Program-made: the position numbers and the translations under genes | The notes under the pieces: model-generated | The model's input: the letters and a program-made list of their open reading frames with translations, nothing else | The model's database searches: none | Told to the model about the DNA's origin: nothing | Shown here: one piece after another, positions 11,685-20,891 of the stretch | Numbering within the stretch: the stretch's first letter is position 1 | Layout: every line of letters starts with the position of its first letter | Assembly (NCBI RefSeq): GCF_003816055.1 | Contig: NZ_CP033906.1 | Coordinates: forward strand, 2,480,001-2,544,000 | Length of the DNA stretch: 64,000 nt | Reading direction: 5' to 3' | Source: Bacillus sp. FJAT-42376 | GTDB lineage: Bacteria > Bacillota > Bacilli > Bacillales > Bacillaceae

Positions 11685-13204
11685 CTCTCAAGCTCCCTTC
11701 CTCCGTTTAGAGCTGTCCATCCGGGGTTATTTTTTTTTAGCCACTCTGCCATGTTTTCAATGTCTGTTGAAAACACCCGGTCTTGAGTGATCGGCGGGAC
11801 AACCATTCTTGCCTCCTCATAAAAACCTCTGGTAGCCGCTGCCATTTTATCAATCCCGCGGTATTGAACGGCTTGAAGCGCACAAATACATTCGATTGCC
11901 AGCACCCGGCGAACATTTTGGATGATGCTGAAGCAGTGTCTTGCGGCGATGGTTCCCATGCTGACATGGTCCTCCTGATTCGCTGATGACGGGATGGAGT
12001 CCACACTTGCAGGGTGTGCCAGCGTTTTGTTTTCCGAAACGAGCGAGGCGGCACAATACTGCATAATCATCGCGCCTGACTGGAGTCCGGGTTGAGCACT
12101 TAAAAAGGCCGGCAAATCATTGAGCTGAGGATTGACGAGCCGTTCGATTCTCCGCTCGGAAATACTCGCAAACTCCGCCATCGCTATTTTCATAAAATCC
12201 ATCGCAAGGGCAATGGGCTGGCCGTGGAAGTTCCCTCCCGATATGACCGTCCGGCCTCCATCAAAAATCAAGGGATTATCGGTTGCTGCGTTGATTTCGA
12301 TTTCGAGCTTTTCTTTCACATAGTCAAGCGCCTGCCAGGAAGCTCCGTGGACCTGGGGGATACATCTTAATGAATAGGCATCCTGAACCCGTTTTTCTCC
12401 CTGTCTTGTCACCAACCGGCTCCCTGCTAATGTGTTTCTCATCCTTTCAGCGACGGCTGATTGCTGCGGGAATCCTCTTGCTTCATGGATTGCAGGATGA
12501 AAAGCATCCATAATGCCCTCGAGCCCCTCCATCGTAAGCGATGCAATCATTTCGCTTTGCATGGCGAGATGTTCTGCCTCCAAATAGCTAATGACACCCA
12601 TGGCGGTCATGGCCTGGGTTCCATTGATCAGAGCGAGGCCTTCTTTTGCTTCCAGAATAAGCGGTGACAGTCCTTCTTGATGAAAGGCTTCAGAGGCTGA
12701 ACATACTCTCCCGGAATAAAACACCATGCCTTCCCCAATTAGAACAAGAGCAAGGTGGGAGAGCGGTGCAAGATCTCCGGAAGCCCCTAATGATCCCTGC
12801 TGCGGAATAACGGGATGAATCTGTTTATTAAGCAATTCTGCAAGCAGCTCGGCCAAAACGGGCCGGATTCCTGAAAACCCTTTTAAAAGTGCGTTCAAGC
12901 GCAGCAGCACCATCGTTCTTGATACGACCTCAGGAAACGGATCTCCCACCCCGCACGCATGGGAACGAATCAGGTTCAGCTGCAGTTCATTGACATCTTC
13001 TTCCCCAATCACGACATCACTGAACTTGCCAAATCCCGTATTGATGCCATAAACCGTCTTCTTATCCGAAACGATTTTCACTACCGCTTCTCTGCTTTGT
13101 TCTACTTTACGCATGCTTTCCGGCTTGAGAACGATTCGTTCGCCCTCCAGGCAGATTTTTCTGATCTCATCAAGAGATAAGGTTTGCCCCGTTAAAACCG
13201 CCAT
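11666..13204 (-). CDS. hutH: Histidine ammonia-lyase HutH
   Basis: A 512-residue ammonia-lyase that deaminates L-histidine to urocanate. The Ala141-Ser-Gly tripeptide in [14 protein letters not shown] forms the MIO electrophile. I chose ATG 13204 because AGGAGG ends seven bases before it; the ATG at 13210 is too close to that site, and an in-frame start at 13249 would lie inside the upstream terminator hairpin. The gene follows hutP across a HutP-type attenuator, so its expression should depend on histidine-bound HutP as in B. subtilis. Confidence 0.97.
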
Positions 13205-13221
13205 CTTCATCCCTCCTGAAT

Positions 13222-13266
13222 AAAAAAAAGAGACGACAATGGTATGCAAAATACCATCATCGCCTC
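13222..13266 (-). terminator. hut attenuator (terminator between hutP and hutH)
   Basis: On the minus strand, a 16-bp stem GAGGCGATGATGGTAT/ATACCATTGTCGTCTC (one mismatch and wobble) with a small loop, followed by eight T. It lies in the hutP-hutH gap, where B. subtilis carries the terminator destabilised by HutP. Confidence 0.9.
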
Positions 13267-13284
13267 CTCATGACTTATGAACTA
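13267..13284 (-). promoter_or_regulatory. Probable HutP RNA-binding site (NAG triplets)
   Basis: The RNA reads UAGUUCAUAAGUCAUGAG just 5' of the attenuator stem. It holds three NAG triplets (UAG, AAG, GAG) spaced by five and four bases, the arrangement recognised by histidine-bound HutP hexamers. Confidence 0.7.
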
Positions 13285-13298
13285 TAGGCAATGTTTCA

Positions 13299-13736
13299 TC
13301 ATATATGATTAATTCCCAGACCGGCCGTTTCGTGCTCCAGACCTTTTATCGGAGCCCCAATTGTTCCATAAAATGCTACGGCAATCCATTCCCCTTCGGA
13401 TTCCTCTGCATATGGCCTGCCTCTTACAATGGCAAACCGCAAGCCTACCGTCCGGCTCATTTCACCGATAGAGGGCTGGCCGCGGGTAACCCCTTCAATT
13501 CCCTCCAGAACCGCATGATAAAGCGCATGAGTCTCCCTGTAGCAGCCTTCAAGAATAAGCTCGTTCCGTTTTGCGGCGGTTTCTACTGCCGCAATCACTT
13601 TTTGCATATTCATGGACCCTACTTTTCCCTGACAATAACGGATTTCTTCAAAAGCAGGCTTAATCAAATCCAATTCTTCATCTGTTAATGAAGCAAGAAG
13701 AAGAGCGTATTTTCCAATGTGCGCTTTCAAAGTCAT
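13299..13736 (-). CDS. hutP: HutP, histidine-responsive anti-terminator
   Basis: A 145-residue HutP. Bound to L-histidine and Mg2+, the hexamer binds NAG triplets in hut mRNA and prevents termination before hutH. The conserved blocks [15 protein letters not shown] and [16 protein letters not shown] are present and the length matches the family. It is first in the operon, with an AGAGG ribosome site and a sigma-A promoter about 50 bp upstream. Confidence 0.96.
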   Translation of the reverse strand: MTLKAHIGKYALLLASLTDEELDLIKPAFEEIRYCQGKVGSMNMQKVIAAVETAAKRNELILEGCYRETHALYHAVLEGIEGVTRGQPSIGEMSRTVGLRFAIVRGRPYAEESEGEWIAVAFYGTIGAPIKGLEHETAGLGINHI

Positions 13737-13785
13737 AAGCAGCCTCTTTTATCTGAATTTTCACTATTCACTAATATCTACTGTT

Positions 13786-13815
13786 ATTCTATGGCTTTAT
13801 TCTTCACTATGTCAA
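13786..13815 (-). promoter_or_regulatory. Probable sigma-A promoter of the hut operon
   Basis: On the minus strand, TTGACA (13810-13815), 18 bp, TAGAAT (13786-13791), about 50 bp before the hutP ATG. Confidence 0.75.
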
Positions 13816-14002
13816 TTAATTATGGGAAATTTTAGTTCATCATCAATGTGCTCTGTTAAAGGAGAAACGTACAGGAAGAAAAATTAAGGAGGATCGGGCT
13901 TTTATAAGATTTTTTAGCAGATAGTCTTTTTATGATAAAATGGAATGAAAAGTTGTTATTTTATGTAAACATTTTGAGCTGAAAATCTCTTATTTCAATA
14001 GC

Positions 14003-14245
14003 AGATTTTTAATGACGATCATGGCTGGTGTCGACCATTTAGTAACGAGAACTTATTCGTATGTGTCAGCGTGAACGAATCGACCTGGCTAAGAAAGACG
14101 GAAATTTAAAGGCCGTTCATAGAAGGATCATAAAAATCCTGCTGGAAGGGATGATGAGGAAAAGCTATATAAAGTAGGAAATATGATTACAAATCAAATT
14201 TTTGAAATTACAAATATGGCTAAGGCCTCTTTATATAGAAAGCGT
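14003..14245 (+). pseudogene. Decayed serine recombinase (Tn3/Tn552-type resolvase), C-terminal part
   Basis: Three reading-frame pieces align in order with the C-terminal half of resolvases. The first gives MTIMAGV (14012 on). The second gives RELIRMCQRERIDLAKKDG (from 14046). The third gives KFKGR, a stop, then KNPAG and LYKVGNMITNQIFEITNMA and SLYRK, which is the helix-turn-helix DNA-binding end. Two frameshifts and internal stops show it is dead, and the catalytic-serine half is missing. It lies between hut and an A+T-rich gene pair and is evidence of a former mobile element. Confidence 0.8.
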
Positions 14246-14299
14246 AAACCAAAAATCAGAAAAAGTAATAGCGTTAATTCGTTATAGAGGTGCAATGAT

Positions 14300-15262
14300 A
14301 TGCCTAAATTGGACAATATACTAGCGATCCTATGGATGCTTAGTTCGGGTCAAAAAATTACGGCTCAGCAAATTTCAGAAAAATTAGAGATGAATATAAG
14401 AACGGTATATCGTTATATTGATACGCTATCCACAAGTGGTGTCCCTATCATTTCAGAACCAGGACATAACGGTGGCTATAGTTTATTGAACCATTTTATT
14501 GAAGCCCCTCTTTTTTTTAATCATGAAGAGCAAACCTCACTTTATCATGCTGCGGTTTTTGCAGAAGAAGCCGGATATTATGGTGGTGAGGCACTAAATA
14601 GGGCGATTTCAAAGTTAAGCCATTATTCTAGCCAAGAACAGGCAACACGGGTAACTCAGCATTTCAACAGTCTTGAAGTAATAAGCCGATTAAGCTCCCC
14701 TTCTTTGGAAACGTTCTTGAGGCAGCTGGAGCAGGCCGTAGTGGATGGATTCACTGTAAACATTTTGTATCATAAAAGCGGCGAAGAGCAATCAACGTAT
14801 AGATTAATTGATCCGTACAAAATGATTTATTGGAAAAATAAGTGGTATGTGATTGGGTTTTGCCATCTTAGGGAAGCTATCCGCAGTTACAGAGCAGATC
14901 GAATCGAAAGTCTAATGCTAACTGAGAATAAGTTTAACCGGCCAGAAAATTTTTCAGCAAGTGACTTCTTTATGAAAGACCTGGTTCCAGCCTTAGAAAA
15001 TAAGGAAGGGGTTATTTCCTTCGTTATTAATGGAAATACAACGACGCTTAAGGATATTTGTCAACATTGGTTTTTAGGGCATTATTTAAAAGAACGGACG
15101 TTAAATCAAGCAGTATTTCTGCTTGAAAAAGATGTATTACATACATATGTGCCTTATATACTTTTACCGTATGCTAAATCTATTCAAGTAGCTGAGCCAA
15201 TAAGTTTTAAGAAAAGACTTATTGAAGTCCTGTCGGAATTAATAGAATTTCATCAGTCATAA
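14300..15262 (+). CDS. YafY/DeoR-type transcriptional regulator with WYL domain
   Basis: A 320-residue regulator. Residues 1-60 form a winged helix (ITAQQISEKLEMNIRTVYRY, SEPGHNGGYSL), and residues 150-240 resemble a WYL ligand-sensing domain (LIDPYKMIYWKNKWYVIGFC, SYRADRIE). The start follows AGAGGTG at seven bases. It is followed by a DJ-1/PfpI gene in the same direction, which it may control. Both genes are visibly more A+T-rich than the hut genes and sit beside a resolvase fragment, consistent with horizontal acquisition. The signal it senses is unknown. Confidence 0.85.
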   Translation: MPKLDNILAILWMLSSGQKITAQQISEKLEMNIRTVYRYIDTLSTSGVPIISEPGHNGGYSLLNHFIEAPLFFNHEEQTSLYHAAVFAEEAGYYGGEALNRAISKLSHYSSQEQATRVTQHFNSLEVISRLSSPSLETFLRQLEQAVVDGFTVNILYHKSGEEQSTYRLIDPYKMIYWKNKWYVIGFCHLREAIRSYRADRIESLMLTENKFNRPENFSASDFFMKDLVPALENKEGVISFVINGNTTTLKDICQHWFLGHYLKERTLNQAVFLLEKDVLHTYVPYILLPYAKSIQVAEPISFKKRLIEVLSELIEFHQS

Positions 15263-15295
15263 TAACTACCCTGACACTAGTTGTCAGGGTAGTTA
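15263..15295. terminator. Perfect inverted repeat between regulator and DJ-1 gene
   Basis: A 14-bp perfect stem TAACTACCCTGACA/TGTCAGGGTAGTTA with a five-base loop. There is no T-run after it, so it could be a weak terminator, an mRNA end structure or an operator for the adjacent regulator. Confidence 0.5.
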
Positions 15296-15337
15296 TCTTA
15301 TAATAGGCTATATCCATTGTGATTGGAGTGTTATAGG

Positions 15338-15979
15338 GTGCAAACAAAGAAAGTTTATATCTATATATTTAATACAATGTCAGACTGGGAGTATGGATAT
15401 TTAGCTGCTGAACTAAACTCCGGAAGATATTTTAAAAAGGATTTAGCACCGTTAAAAGTAGTTACCGTGGGAGCTAATAAAGAAATCATTACTACGATGG
15501 GAGGACTGAGCATCAAACCAGATCTCTCTCTTGATGAATGCACTCTCGAGAGCGATGATCTTCTCATCTTACCGGGGGGGACCACTTGGAGAGAAATGAT
15601 TCATGTGCCTATCTTGGAAAGAATCGGCGAAGCTTTAAAGCTTGGCACGATTGTAGCTGCAATTTGCGGTGCAACTGAAGGGCTTGCTAGTATGGGATAC
15701 CTGGATTCAAGAAAGCATACAAGCAATAACTTAGAGTATATTAAAATGGTCTGTCCTAATTATAAAGGAGAAAAATTTCATGAAATGAAACCAGCAGTAG
15801 CTGATGGGAATTTGGTTACTGCATCAGGATTAGCTCCTCTCGAATTTGCAGTGGAAGTCCTAAAAAAATTAGATGTATTTGAACCAGATACTTTAGATTC
15901 ATGGTATAAACTAAATAAAACCTATAGCCCTGAATATTTCTTCCAGTTAATGAACTCAATCAAAGAAAAAATACAGTAA
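15338..15979 (+). CDS. DJ-1/PfpI family protein (glutamine amidotransferase-like, YdeA-like)
   Basis: A 213-residue class-I amidotransferase-fold protein. The nucleophile-elbow cysteine is in VAAICGATEGLA and the preceding LILPGGTTWREM strand is typical. Members act as chaperones, glyoxalase/deglycase-like enzymes or proteases; the precise activity is not predictable. I chose GTG 15338 because GGAG precedes it by nine bases; a TTG at 15323 overlaps that site. It probably forms a unit with the upstream WYL-domain regulator and ends at its own terminator. Confidence 0.85.
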   Translation: MQTKKVYIYIFNTMSDWEYGYLAAELNSGRYFKKDLAPLKVVTVGANKEIITTMGGLSIKPDLSLDECTLESDDLLILPGGTTWREMIHVPILERIGEALKLGTIVAAICGATEGLASMGYLDSRKHTSNNLEYIKMVCPNYKGEKFHEMKPAVADGNLVTASGLAPLEFAVEVLKKLDVFEPDTLDSWYKLNKTYSPEYFFQLMNSIKEKIQ

Positions 15980-15981
15980 CG

Positions 15982-16030
15982 GTAAAGCCAAGCTCTCTAA
16001 TTTTGATTTCAGGGAATTTGGCTTTTTTTT
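15982..16030 (+). terminator. Rho-independent terminator of the DJ-1 gene
   Basis: AAAGCCAA ... TTTGGCTTTTTTTT with an irregular inner stem, directly after the stop codon. The T-run abuts the start of the next repeat. Confidence 0.65.
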
Positions 16031-16127
16031 AGCTCTATTAAACTTGGCTGTTGATTTCCGCTGCAGTCGCTCGCTTTCCGCTCCAATCAACAGGTGTTAA
16101 AAATCTACAGCATGCTTTAACATACCC
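16031..16127 (-). repeat. MITE-like repeat, short form, copy 3 (no target duplication)
   Basis: A 97-bp internally deleted copy with ends AGCTCTATTAAACTTGG and GCTTTAACATACCC. Unlike the other clear copies it has no convincing 8-bp duplication: the left flank is all T and the right flank is TTTTAAAA. Its right flank continues into the duplicated terminator block also found after the copy at 63264. This suggests a recombination product. Confidence 0.75.
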
Positions 16128-16131
16128 TTTT

Positions 16132-16240
16132 AAAAAAGCATGAAAAACAGTAAAACCGAACGATTACGAAGCTCTATATGAGAGTTTCAAATAATCGTTC
16201 GGTTTTTTTTATTAGCCGGAAACCTTTTGTCCCAGCCTCT
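16132..16240. repeat. Duplicated terminator block, copy 1
   Basis: About 108 bp almost identical to 63441-63547, from AAAAAAGCATGAAAAACAG through the hairpin to CCGGAAACCTTTTGTCC and AGCCTCTT. It ends four bases before the namZ stop codon. Differences from copy 2 are only a few bases. Confidence 0.85.
16153..16210. terminator. Terminator downstream of namZ (copy 1)
   Basis: Long stem AACCGAACGATTA/TAATCGTTCGGTT around a 25-base central region with inner pairing, with a T-run on the plus strand and an A-run on the minus strand side. It ends the mur-nag operon. Confidence 0.75.
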
Positions 16241-16243
16241 TAA

Positions 16244-17479
16244 TCAATACAGCAAATATTTCTCCCGAATATCCAAAAATTTCGTTCTTTCCTCTTCATA
16301 CTTCTTCTCGATCTCTTCAACAGAAGACCCCTTTAAAAGCATATCCTTTACCCAGCTGTTTCCAAGCAAAAGATTAAAGTTGTCGGCTGCTAAAAACTGA
16401 AAATCATTCGGATACATGTCTTTTACGGTTTTCACGATTGATAACCCTGTTTTAACTGCTTTAAATTTCTTCCGGTCTGTCACATAAACCTGTACCCCAT
16501 GTGAGAGCTTGCCTGTGTGCTTGGAAAACGTCGGGGTAAAAGATGCGGCTCGGAATGAAACACCCGGCAGCTTTAAACTGTTTAATTTTCCGGCCAGCTT
16601 ATCACTATTAATGAACGGCGCTCCAATCAGTTCAAACGGCTTCGTTGTTCCCCTGCCTTCTGAAAGATTGGTCCCCTCAATCATGCCTGTAGCCGGATAG
16701 ACGATGGCCGTTTCAAGTGTCGGCATGTTCGGTGACGGCATGACGAATGGAAGATCCGTATCATCAAAATCCATTTTTCTCTTCCAGCCCTTCATCTTCA
16801 CAACTTTCAGGTCAGCACCGATTTTAAATTCACTGTTAAAGAGCTTTGCCAGTTCCCCGACTGTCATTCCATGTTTTAGAGGAATCGGATATTTCCCGAC
16901 AAACGAAGAGAATGCCGGTTCAAGAACAGGTCCATCCGTTTGCACTCCTCCAAGCGGGTTCGGCCGGTCCAAAACGATAATGGGAATGTTGTTTTCTTTC
17001 GCCGCTTCCATTGCATAGGCCATCGTGTAGATATACGTATAGTAGCGGGTGCCGACATCCTGGATATCAAAAACCAGCACATCCACGTTTTTAAGCATTT
17101 CGGGTGTTGGCTTTTTCGTTTGTCCATAAAGGCTGTAAACCGGCACTCCTGTCTTTTCATCGATGTAATATTCCACATACTGGCCAGCCTGTGCATCTCC
17201 CCGCACTCCATGCTCAGGACCGAAAAGAGCGGTCAGCTTGATGTCTTTATCCTGTGCGAGCAGATCAACTACACTGACAAGATTCCGGTCCACTCCGGTA
17301 GGATTTGTAATCAGGCCTACACGCTTCCCTTTAATCAGGCTTTTTTGGTCCTTCAGCAGGAGCTCTGCACCAGTAAGCACTTTCTTCTCTTTTTTATGTC
17401 CGAAAAGGGAAGCATCCGCCGATGTTGCCATCCCGATTGCCAGAATCCCGGCAATCAGGGCAAATAGTAGTTTTTTCAT
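16244..17479 (-). CDS. namZ: Exo-beta-N-acetylmuramidase NamZ (DUF1343, YbbC)
   Basis: A 411-residue secreted protein. A signal peptide ends near ADAS (about residue 24). The mature DUF1343 domain carries the conserved GLITNPTGVDRN, FGPEHGVRGDAQAG, FDIQDVGTRYYTYI and LDRPNPLGG blocks. NamZ (GH171) removes MurNAc from the non-reducing end of peptidoglycan fragments outside the cell. It is the last gene of the operon, 22 bp after nagZ, with a GAGAGG ribosome site. Order amiE-nagZ-namZ is as in B. subtilis. Confidence 0.93.
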   Translation of the reverse strand: MKKLLFALIAGILAIGMATSADASLFGHKKEKKVLTGAELLLKDQKSLIKGKRVGLITNPTGVDRNLVSVVDLLAQDKDIKLTALFGPEHGVRGDAQAGQYVEYYIDEKTGVPVYSLYGQTKKPTPEMLKNVDVLVFDIQDVGTRYYTYIYTMAYAMEAAKENNIPIIVLDRPNPLGGVQTDGPVLEPAFSSFVGKYPIPLKHGMTVGELAKLFNSEFKIGADLKVVKMKGWKRKMDFDDTDLPFVMPSPNMPTLETAIVYPATGMIEGTNLSEGRGTTKPFELIGAPFINSDKLAGKLNSLKLPGVSFRAASFTPTFSKHTGKLSHGVQVYVTDRKKFKAVKTGLSIVKTVKDMYPNDFQFLAADNFNLLLGNSWVKDMLLKGSSVEEIEKKYEEERTKFLDIREKYLLY

Positions 17480-17501
17480 AAGCGAGTCCTCTCCCGTCTG
17501 C

Positions 17502-19454
17502 TTATTTTAGTGGTTTTCCATTGAATTTTAAACCGTATCCATATGGATAAAGAATTTCGCTGGGATGAGTGACTGAAGGAATATCAACCGGAAGTTTTCC
17601 TTTTGGGTCGGATAATCCGAAAATGGTCTGAATGCCTGCCGAAATGTTTGGCTGGCGGAAACGGCCATTGGAATAGCCTTTAAAACCGTAAACAGCGAGT
17701 ACCGCTTTTGCTTCTTCAAAGTTGGCGGCATCATAAGGATTCCGCAAACTCATCAGGACAAATTTCTTGCTGTTTTTAAGAGAGTAGTTCATGACCGCTC
17801 TCGGAAAAACAGTCGCCCATTTGCTGGAATCGGTCACTGTATCATCAATCACCCCATCATTTACAGCCGGATCATTTTTCACGACATAGGAACCGGCAAT
17901 AACATAATCCGCTTTATCAATTTTTTCAGCGGTTTCTTGATCAAATACCTTTCCGGAAAAAATCAGGCTATCCACTTGTACTTTGTTTATTCTCTGTTTG
18001 GAGTACAGCTCGTTAATGGACCTTCGCATGGCTTCCGCCTGATCTTCAAATGGAGCAAGGATCAGGATTTTTTCGTTCTTTTTAGGTTTAAACGGCAAGG
18101 TTTTATCCTCATTTTTAAGCAGCGTCACTGCATCTGCTGCCATTTTCTTTTCCAAACGGTAATGTTTCATGCTGCCGACCGTCTTTTTCGCTTCGGCAAT
18201 TTTTGCTTCCAGCGGTTCTTGGGACACATTCCCGTCTGGCTGGTAAATGCCGCGTTTGATTTTAAGCTCAATGATCCGCTCAACAGAATCATCAATTTCC
18301 CTCATTGGAATTTCACCGGATTTAACCGCCTCGACAACTCCGTTGAATACTTCAGTCAAGTTTTTCTCTGTGGCTTTGGATGTTACCGGTGCCGGCATTA
18401 ACGCAATGTCCACTCCTGATTTAATCGCCAGGATGACCGCTTCTTTCTGCCCGAAATTTTCGGCGATGGCTTTCATATTCAGCGCATCGGTTACGGCTAC
18501 TCCCTTAAAGCCCATCTCGTCTCTTAGGAGATCGGTCAGCACTTTACGGGAAAGGGTAGCGGGAACCATAATCTGCTGGCCGTCTTTTTTGCTTTTATAG
18601 GTGGTATCGTCAATCGCAGGAAATTGGACGTGTGCAGTTATAATCATGTCGACATCGGCATCAATTGCTTTTTGAAAAGGATATAATTCTACCTTTTTTA
18701 ACCGTTCCTTATCATGCGTGACCATCGGGAGACCATAATGGGAATCAACCGCTGTATCCCCATGCCCCGGGAAGTGCTTAGCCGTTGCAGCCATGTTCTG
18801 GTCCTGTAAGCCTTTGATGGTCTGAAGGCCAAGGGAAGCAACGAGCTCCGGGCTGCTGCTGAAGGAGCGGACCCCGATGACCGGATTGCCGGGATTGTTG
18901 TTCACATCGAGAGACGGGGCAAAATTGACGTTGATGCCAAGGGAATGAAGCTCTTTTCCAGCGATTAAACCTGTATTATAGGCATTTTTTAAGCTTCGCC
19001 CTGCTCCAAGAGCCATATTTCCGGGCAAATTCGTTCCGGATTGCAGTCTGGTCACAATCCCGCCTTCCTGGTCGATTGTAATAAAAAGCGGAATCTTTTT
19101 GCCCGCTTTTTGAAGGCCGTCAGCAAGCCTTACTGTCTGTTCGGTATCGACGACATTTTCAGCAAATAGAATCACTCCGCCAAGATGGTATTTTTCAATG
19201 ATGCTTCCGACTTCATCATTCATTTCTGTTAAGCCGGTCATCTTGCTTTCCCCTTGCTTTTGCCAGTTTCGGAAATCCGGCATCAGCATTTGGCCGACCT
19301 TTTCTTCCAGGGACATGCCATCCGTGATCTGTTCTGCAGCTGATGGAGTGATTTCATTTCCTGCTTTCGCTTCCGCATCAGGCTTCATTCCTGAAAATGC
19401 AGTGAAAATAAGAGCAGAGACCAAACCATACGTTAAAAGATGGGTTTTCTTCAT
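17502..19454 (-). CDS. nagZ: Secreted beta-N-acetylglucosaminidase NagZ (GH3, YbbD)
   Basis: A 650-residue GH3 enzyme with an N-terminal signal peptide ([17 protein letters not shown]). The [14 protein letters not shown] motif (catalytic His/Asp dyad of Gram-positive NagZ) and [13 protein letters not shown] (nucleophile Asp) are clear, followed by a C-terminal alpha/beta domain typical of YbbD. It releases GlcNAc from muropeptides outside the cell and works with AmiE and NamZ. The ATG has an AAGGAGG site. Confidence 0.95.
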   Translation of the reverse strand: MKKTHLLTYGLVSALIFTAFSGMKPDAEAKAGNEITPSAAEQITDGMSLEEKVGQMLMPDFRNWQKQGESKMTGLTEMNDEVGSIIEKYHLGGVILFAENVVDTEQTVRLADGLQKAGKKIPLFITIDQEGGIVTRLQSGTNLPGNMALGAGRSLKNAYNTGLIAGKELHSLGINVNFAPSLDVNNNPGNPVIGVRSFSSSPELVASLGLQTIKGLQDQNMAATAKHFPGHGDTAVDSHYGLPMVTHDKERLKKVELYPFQKAIDADVDMIITAHVQFPAIDDTTYKSKKDGQQIMVPATLSRKVLTDLLRDEMGFKGVAVTDALNMKAIAENFGQKEAVILAIKSGVDIALMPAPVTSKATEKNLTEVFNGVVEAVKSGEIPMREIDDSVERIIELKIKRGIYQPDGNVSQEPLEAKIAEAKKTVGSMKHYRLEKKMAADAVTLLKNEDKTLPFKPKKNEKILILAPFEDQAEAMRRSINELYSKQRINKVQVDSLIFSGKVFDQETAEKIDKADYVIAGSYVVKNDPAVNDGVIDDTVTDSSKWATVFPRAVMNYSLKNSKKFVLMSLRNPYDAANFEEAKAVLAVYGFKGYSNGRFRQPNISAGIQTIFGLSDPKGKLPVDIPSVTHPSEILYPYGYGLKFNGKPLK

Positions 19455-19529
19455 AAAGTCCTCCTTGTTACCTTTAGGATTGACATAGAATGCTTTACGT
19501 ACGCTTTTTTTAAAGAGTTAGGGAGCTTG

Positions 19530-20891
19530 TTATTTTTTCAGCATCGCTTCATAAACAGCCGTGACGACACTTCCATATTTGCCAGTCACAAACTGATCGC
19601 CTTGGAACGTGTTCGAATCTTTAGCCGGATCCACGAGCGGTGAATGCTTTTTATTGGTAAGGAGAACAATTCCGAGATTGTATGCCGGATCCATGATGGT
19701 CACCGTACCTGTCCAGCCGGTATGGCCAAATGCTTCTCTGCTTGCATATGGGCCGAACATCCACTCCATGCTTTCATTTCCGTTTAATCTCCAGCCAAGC
19801 CCATATGTTGGATTCACGGAAGAAGGCTGGACAAATTCCTGCGCGGTCTCTTTGCTGAACAGCTCCTTTTTACCGTAAGATCCGCCATTCAGCATCGTTT
19901 GCAGAAGGACGGCCATATCGTGGGTATTGGAGAACAGGCCAGCATGCCCTGAAACACCGCCCATGGAATAAAAAGCTTTTTCATCATGTACTTCTCCCTG
20001 GAGGGTATACGTTCGAATATTCGGAAAATCAATTACACCATCCCGGGTATTCCCCATAAGCTCTGTAGCTGCAGCATCCTTCGGTTTAAATCCTTTTTGA
20101 AGAGGATTAAAAACGGTGTCTTTCAGTCCAAGAGGTCTGTATAAGTGTTTTTCCACATACTCATCGAGCTGCCTGCCGGTTACTTTTTCAATAATGGCGC
20201 CAAGCAGCATATAGTCAACATCACTGTATATATTCTTTGTTCCAGGCTTATAGGCAAGCGGAGTCTTAGAGATCATGCTTATGGTCAAATCCCGGTCCTG
20301 AGAGAAAAGATTTTTGGACACTTTCGGGTTGTGGTATTGAGGGTCAGGAGGAAATCCCGCTGTGTGATGAAGAACATCGATGATCCTTAACGTGTCCTTC
20401 CCTTTGATCACATCCGTTTCCTGATCGCGGAATTCTGGTATGTAGCTTTGAATTCTGTCCTCCAGCTTTATTTTTCCTTGCGAGACGAGCCGCTGAAGAG
20501 CAAAATTGGCCGCATACATTTTTGTATTGGACGCCAGATCAAATAACGTATCCCGCTTCATCTTTTCCGGACGTTCTAAAAGAGTAAGGCCATTGTATTT
20601 CTTTTTATAGCCGTAAGCTTCGTTTTTCACTATTTTTCCATCTTTTATTACGATAAGGGCCGCACCGGGGAACCCTTGGCTGATTTCATCCAGAATCAGC
20701 TTGTCCACTTTCCTGAGCCCGTATGAAGAAAACCCGGCCTCCTCCGGTCTTTTGACCTGTTTTAACATCCCGGCCTTATGATGCTCCGGCATTTGAATCG
20801 TGTGTTCGGGTGTGCTTATGGCATGAACCGGTGCTGCAGCCGGTGCGATCATCGTAATCGTCAGCAAGGAACCTATTGTTTTTCGTTTCAA
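19530..20891 (-). CDS. amiE: N-acetylmuramoyl-L-alanine amidase AmiE (beta-lactamase-like, YbbE)
   Basis: A 453-residue secreted serine hydrolase of the class-C beta-lactamase fold. A signal peptide (MKRKTIGSLLTITMIAPAAA) precedes the domain; the SxxK motif is SNTK in FDLASNTKMY, the Tyr motif is YSDVDYM, and GHTGWTGT lies near the end. It removes peptides from MurNAc before sugar recovery. I prefer TTG 20891, nine bases after GGGGG; the ATG at 20900 touches that G-run directly. The start overlaps the end of mupG by four bases. Confidence 0.9.
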   Translation of the reverse strand: MKRKTIGSLLTITMIAPAAAPVHAISTPEHTIQMPEHHKAGMLKQVKRPEEAGFSSYGLRKVDKLILDEISQGFPGAALIVIKDGKIVKNEAYGYKKKYNGLTLLERPEKMKRDTLFDLASNTKMYAANFALQRLVSQGKIKLEDRIQSYIPEFRDQETDVIKGKDTLRIIDVLHHTAGFPPDPQYHNPKVSKNLFSQDRDLTISMISKTPLAYKPGTKNIYSDVDYMLLGAIIEKVTGRQLDEYVEKHLYRPLGLKDTVFNPLQKGFKPKDAAATELMGNTRDGVIDFPNIRTYTLQGEVHDEKAFYSMGGVSGHAGLFSNTHDMAVLLQTMLNGGSYGKKELFSKETAQEFVQPSSVNPTYGLGWRLNGNESMEWMFGPYASREAFGHTGWTGTVTIMDPAYNLGIVLLTNKKHSPLVDPAKDSNTFQGDQFVTGKYGSVVTAVYEAMLKK

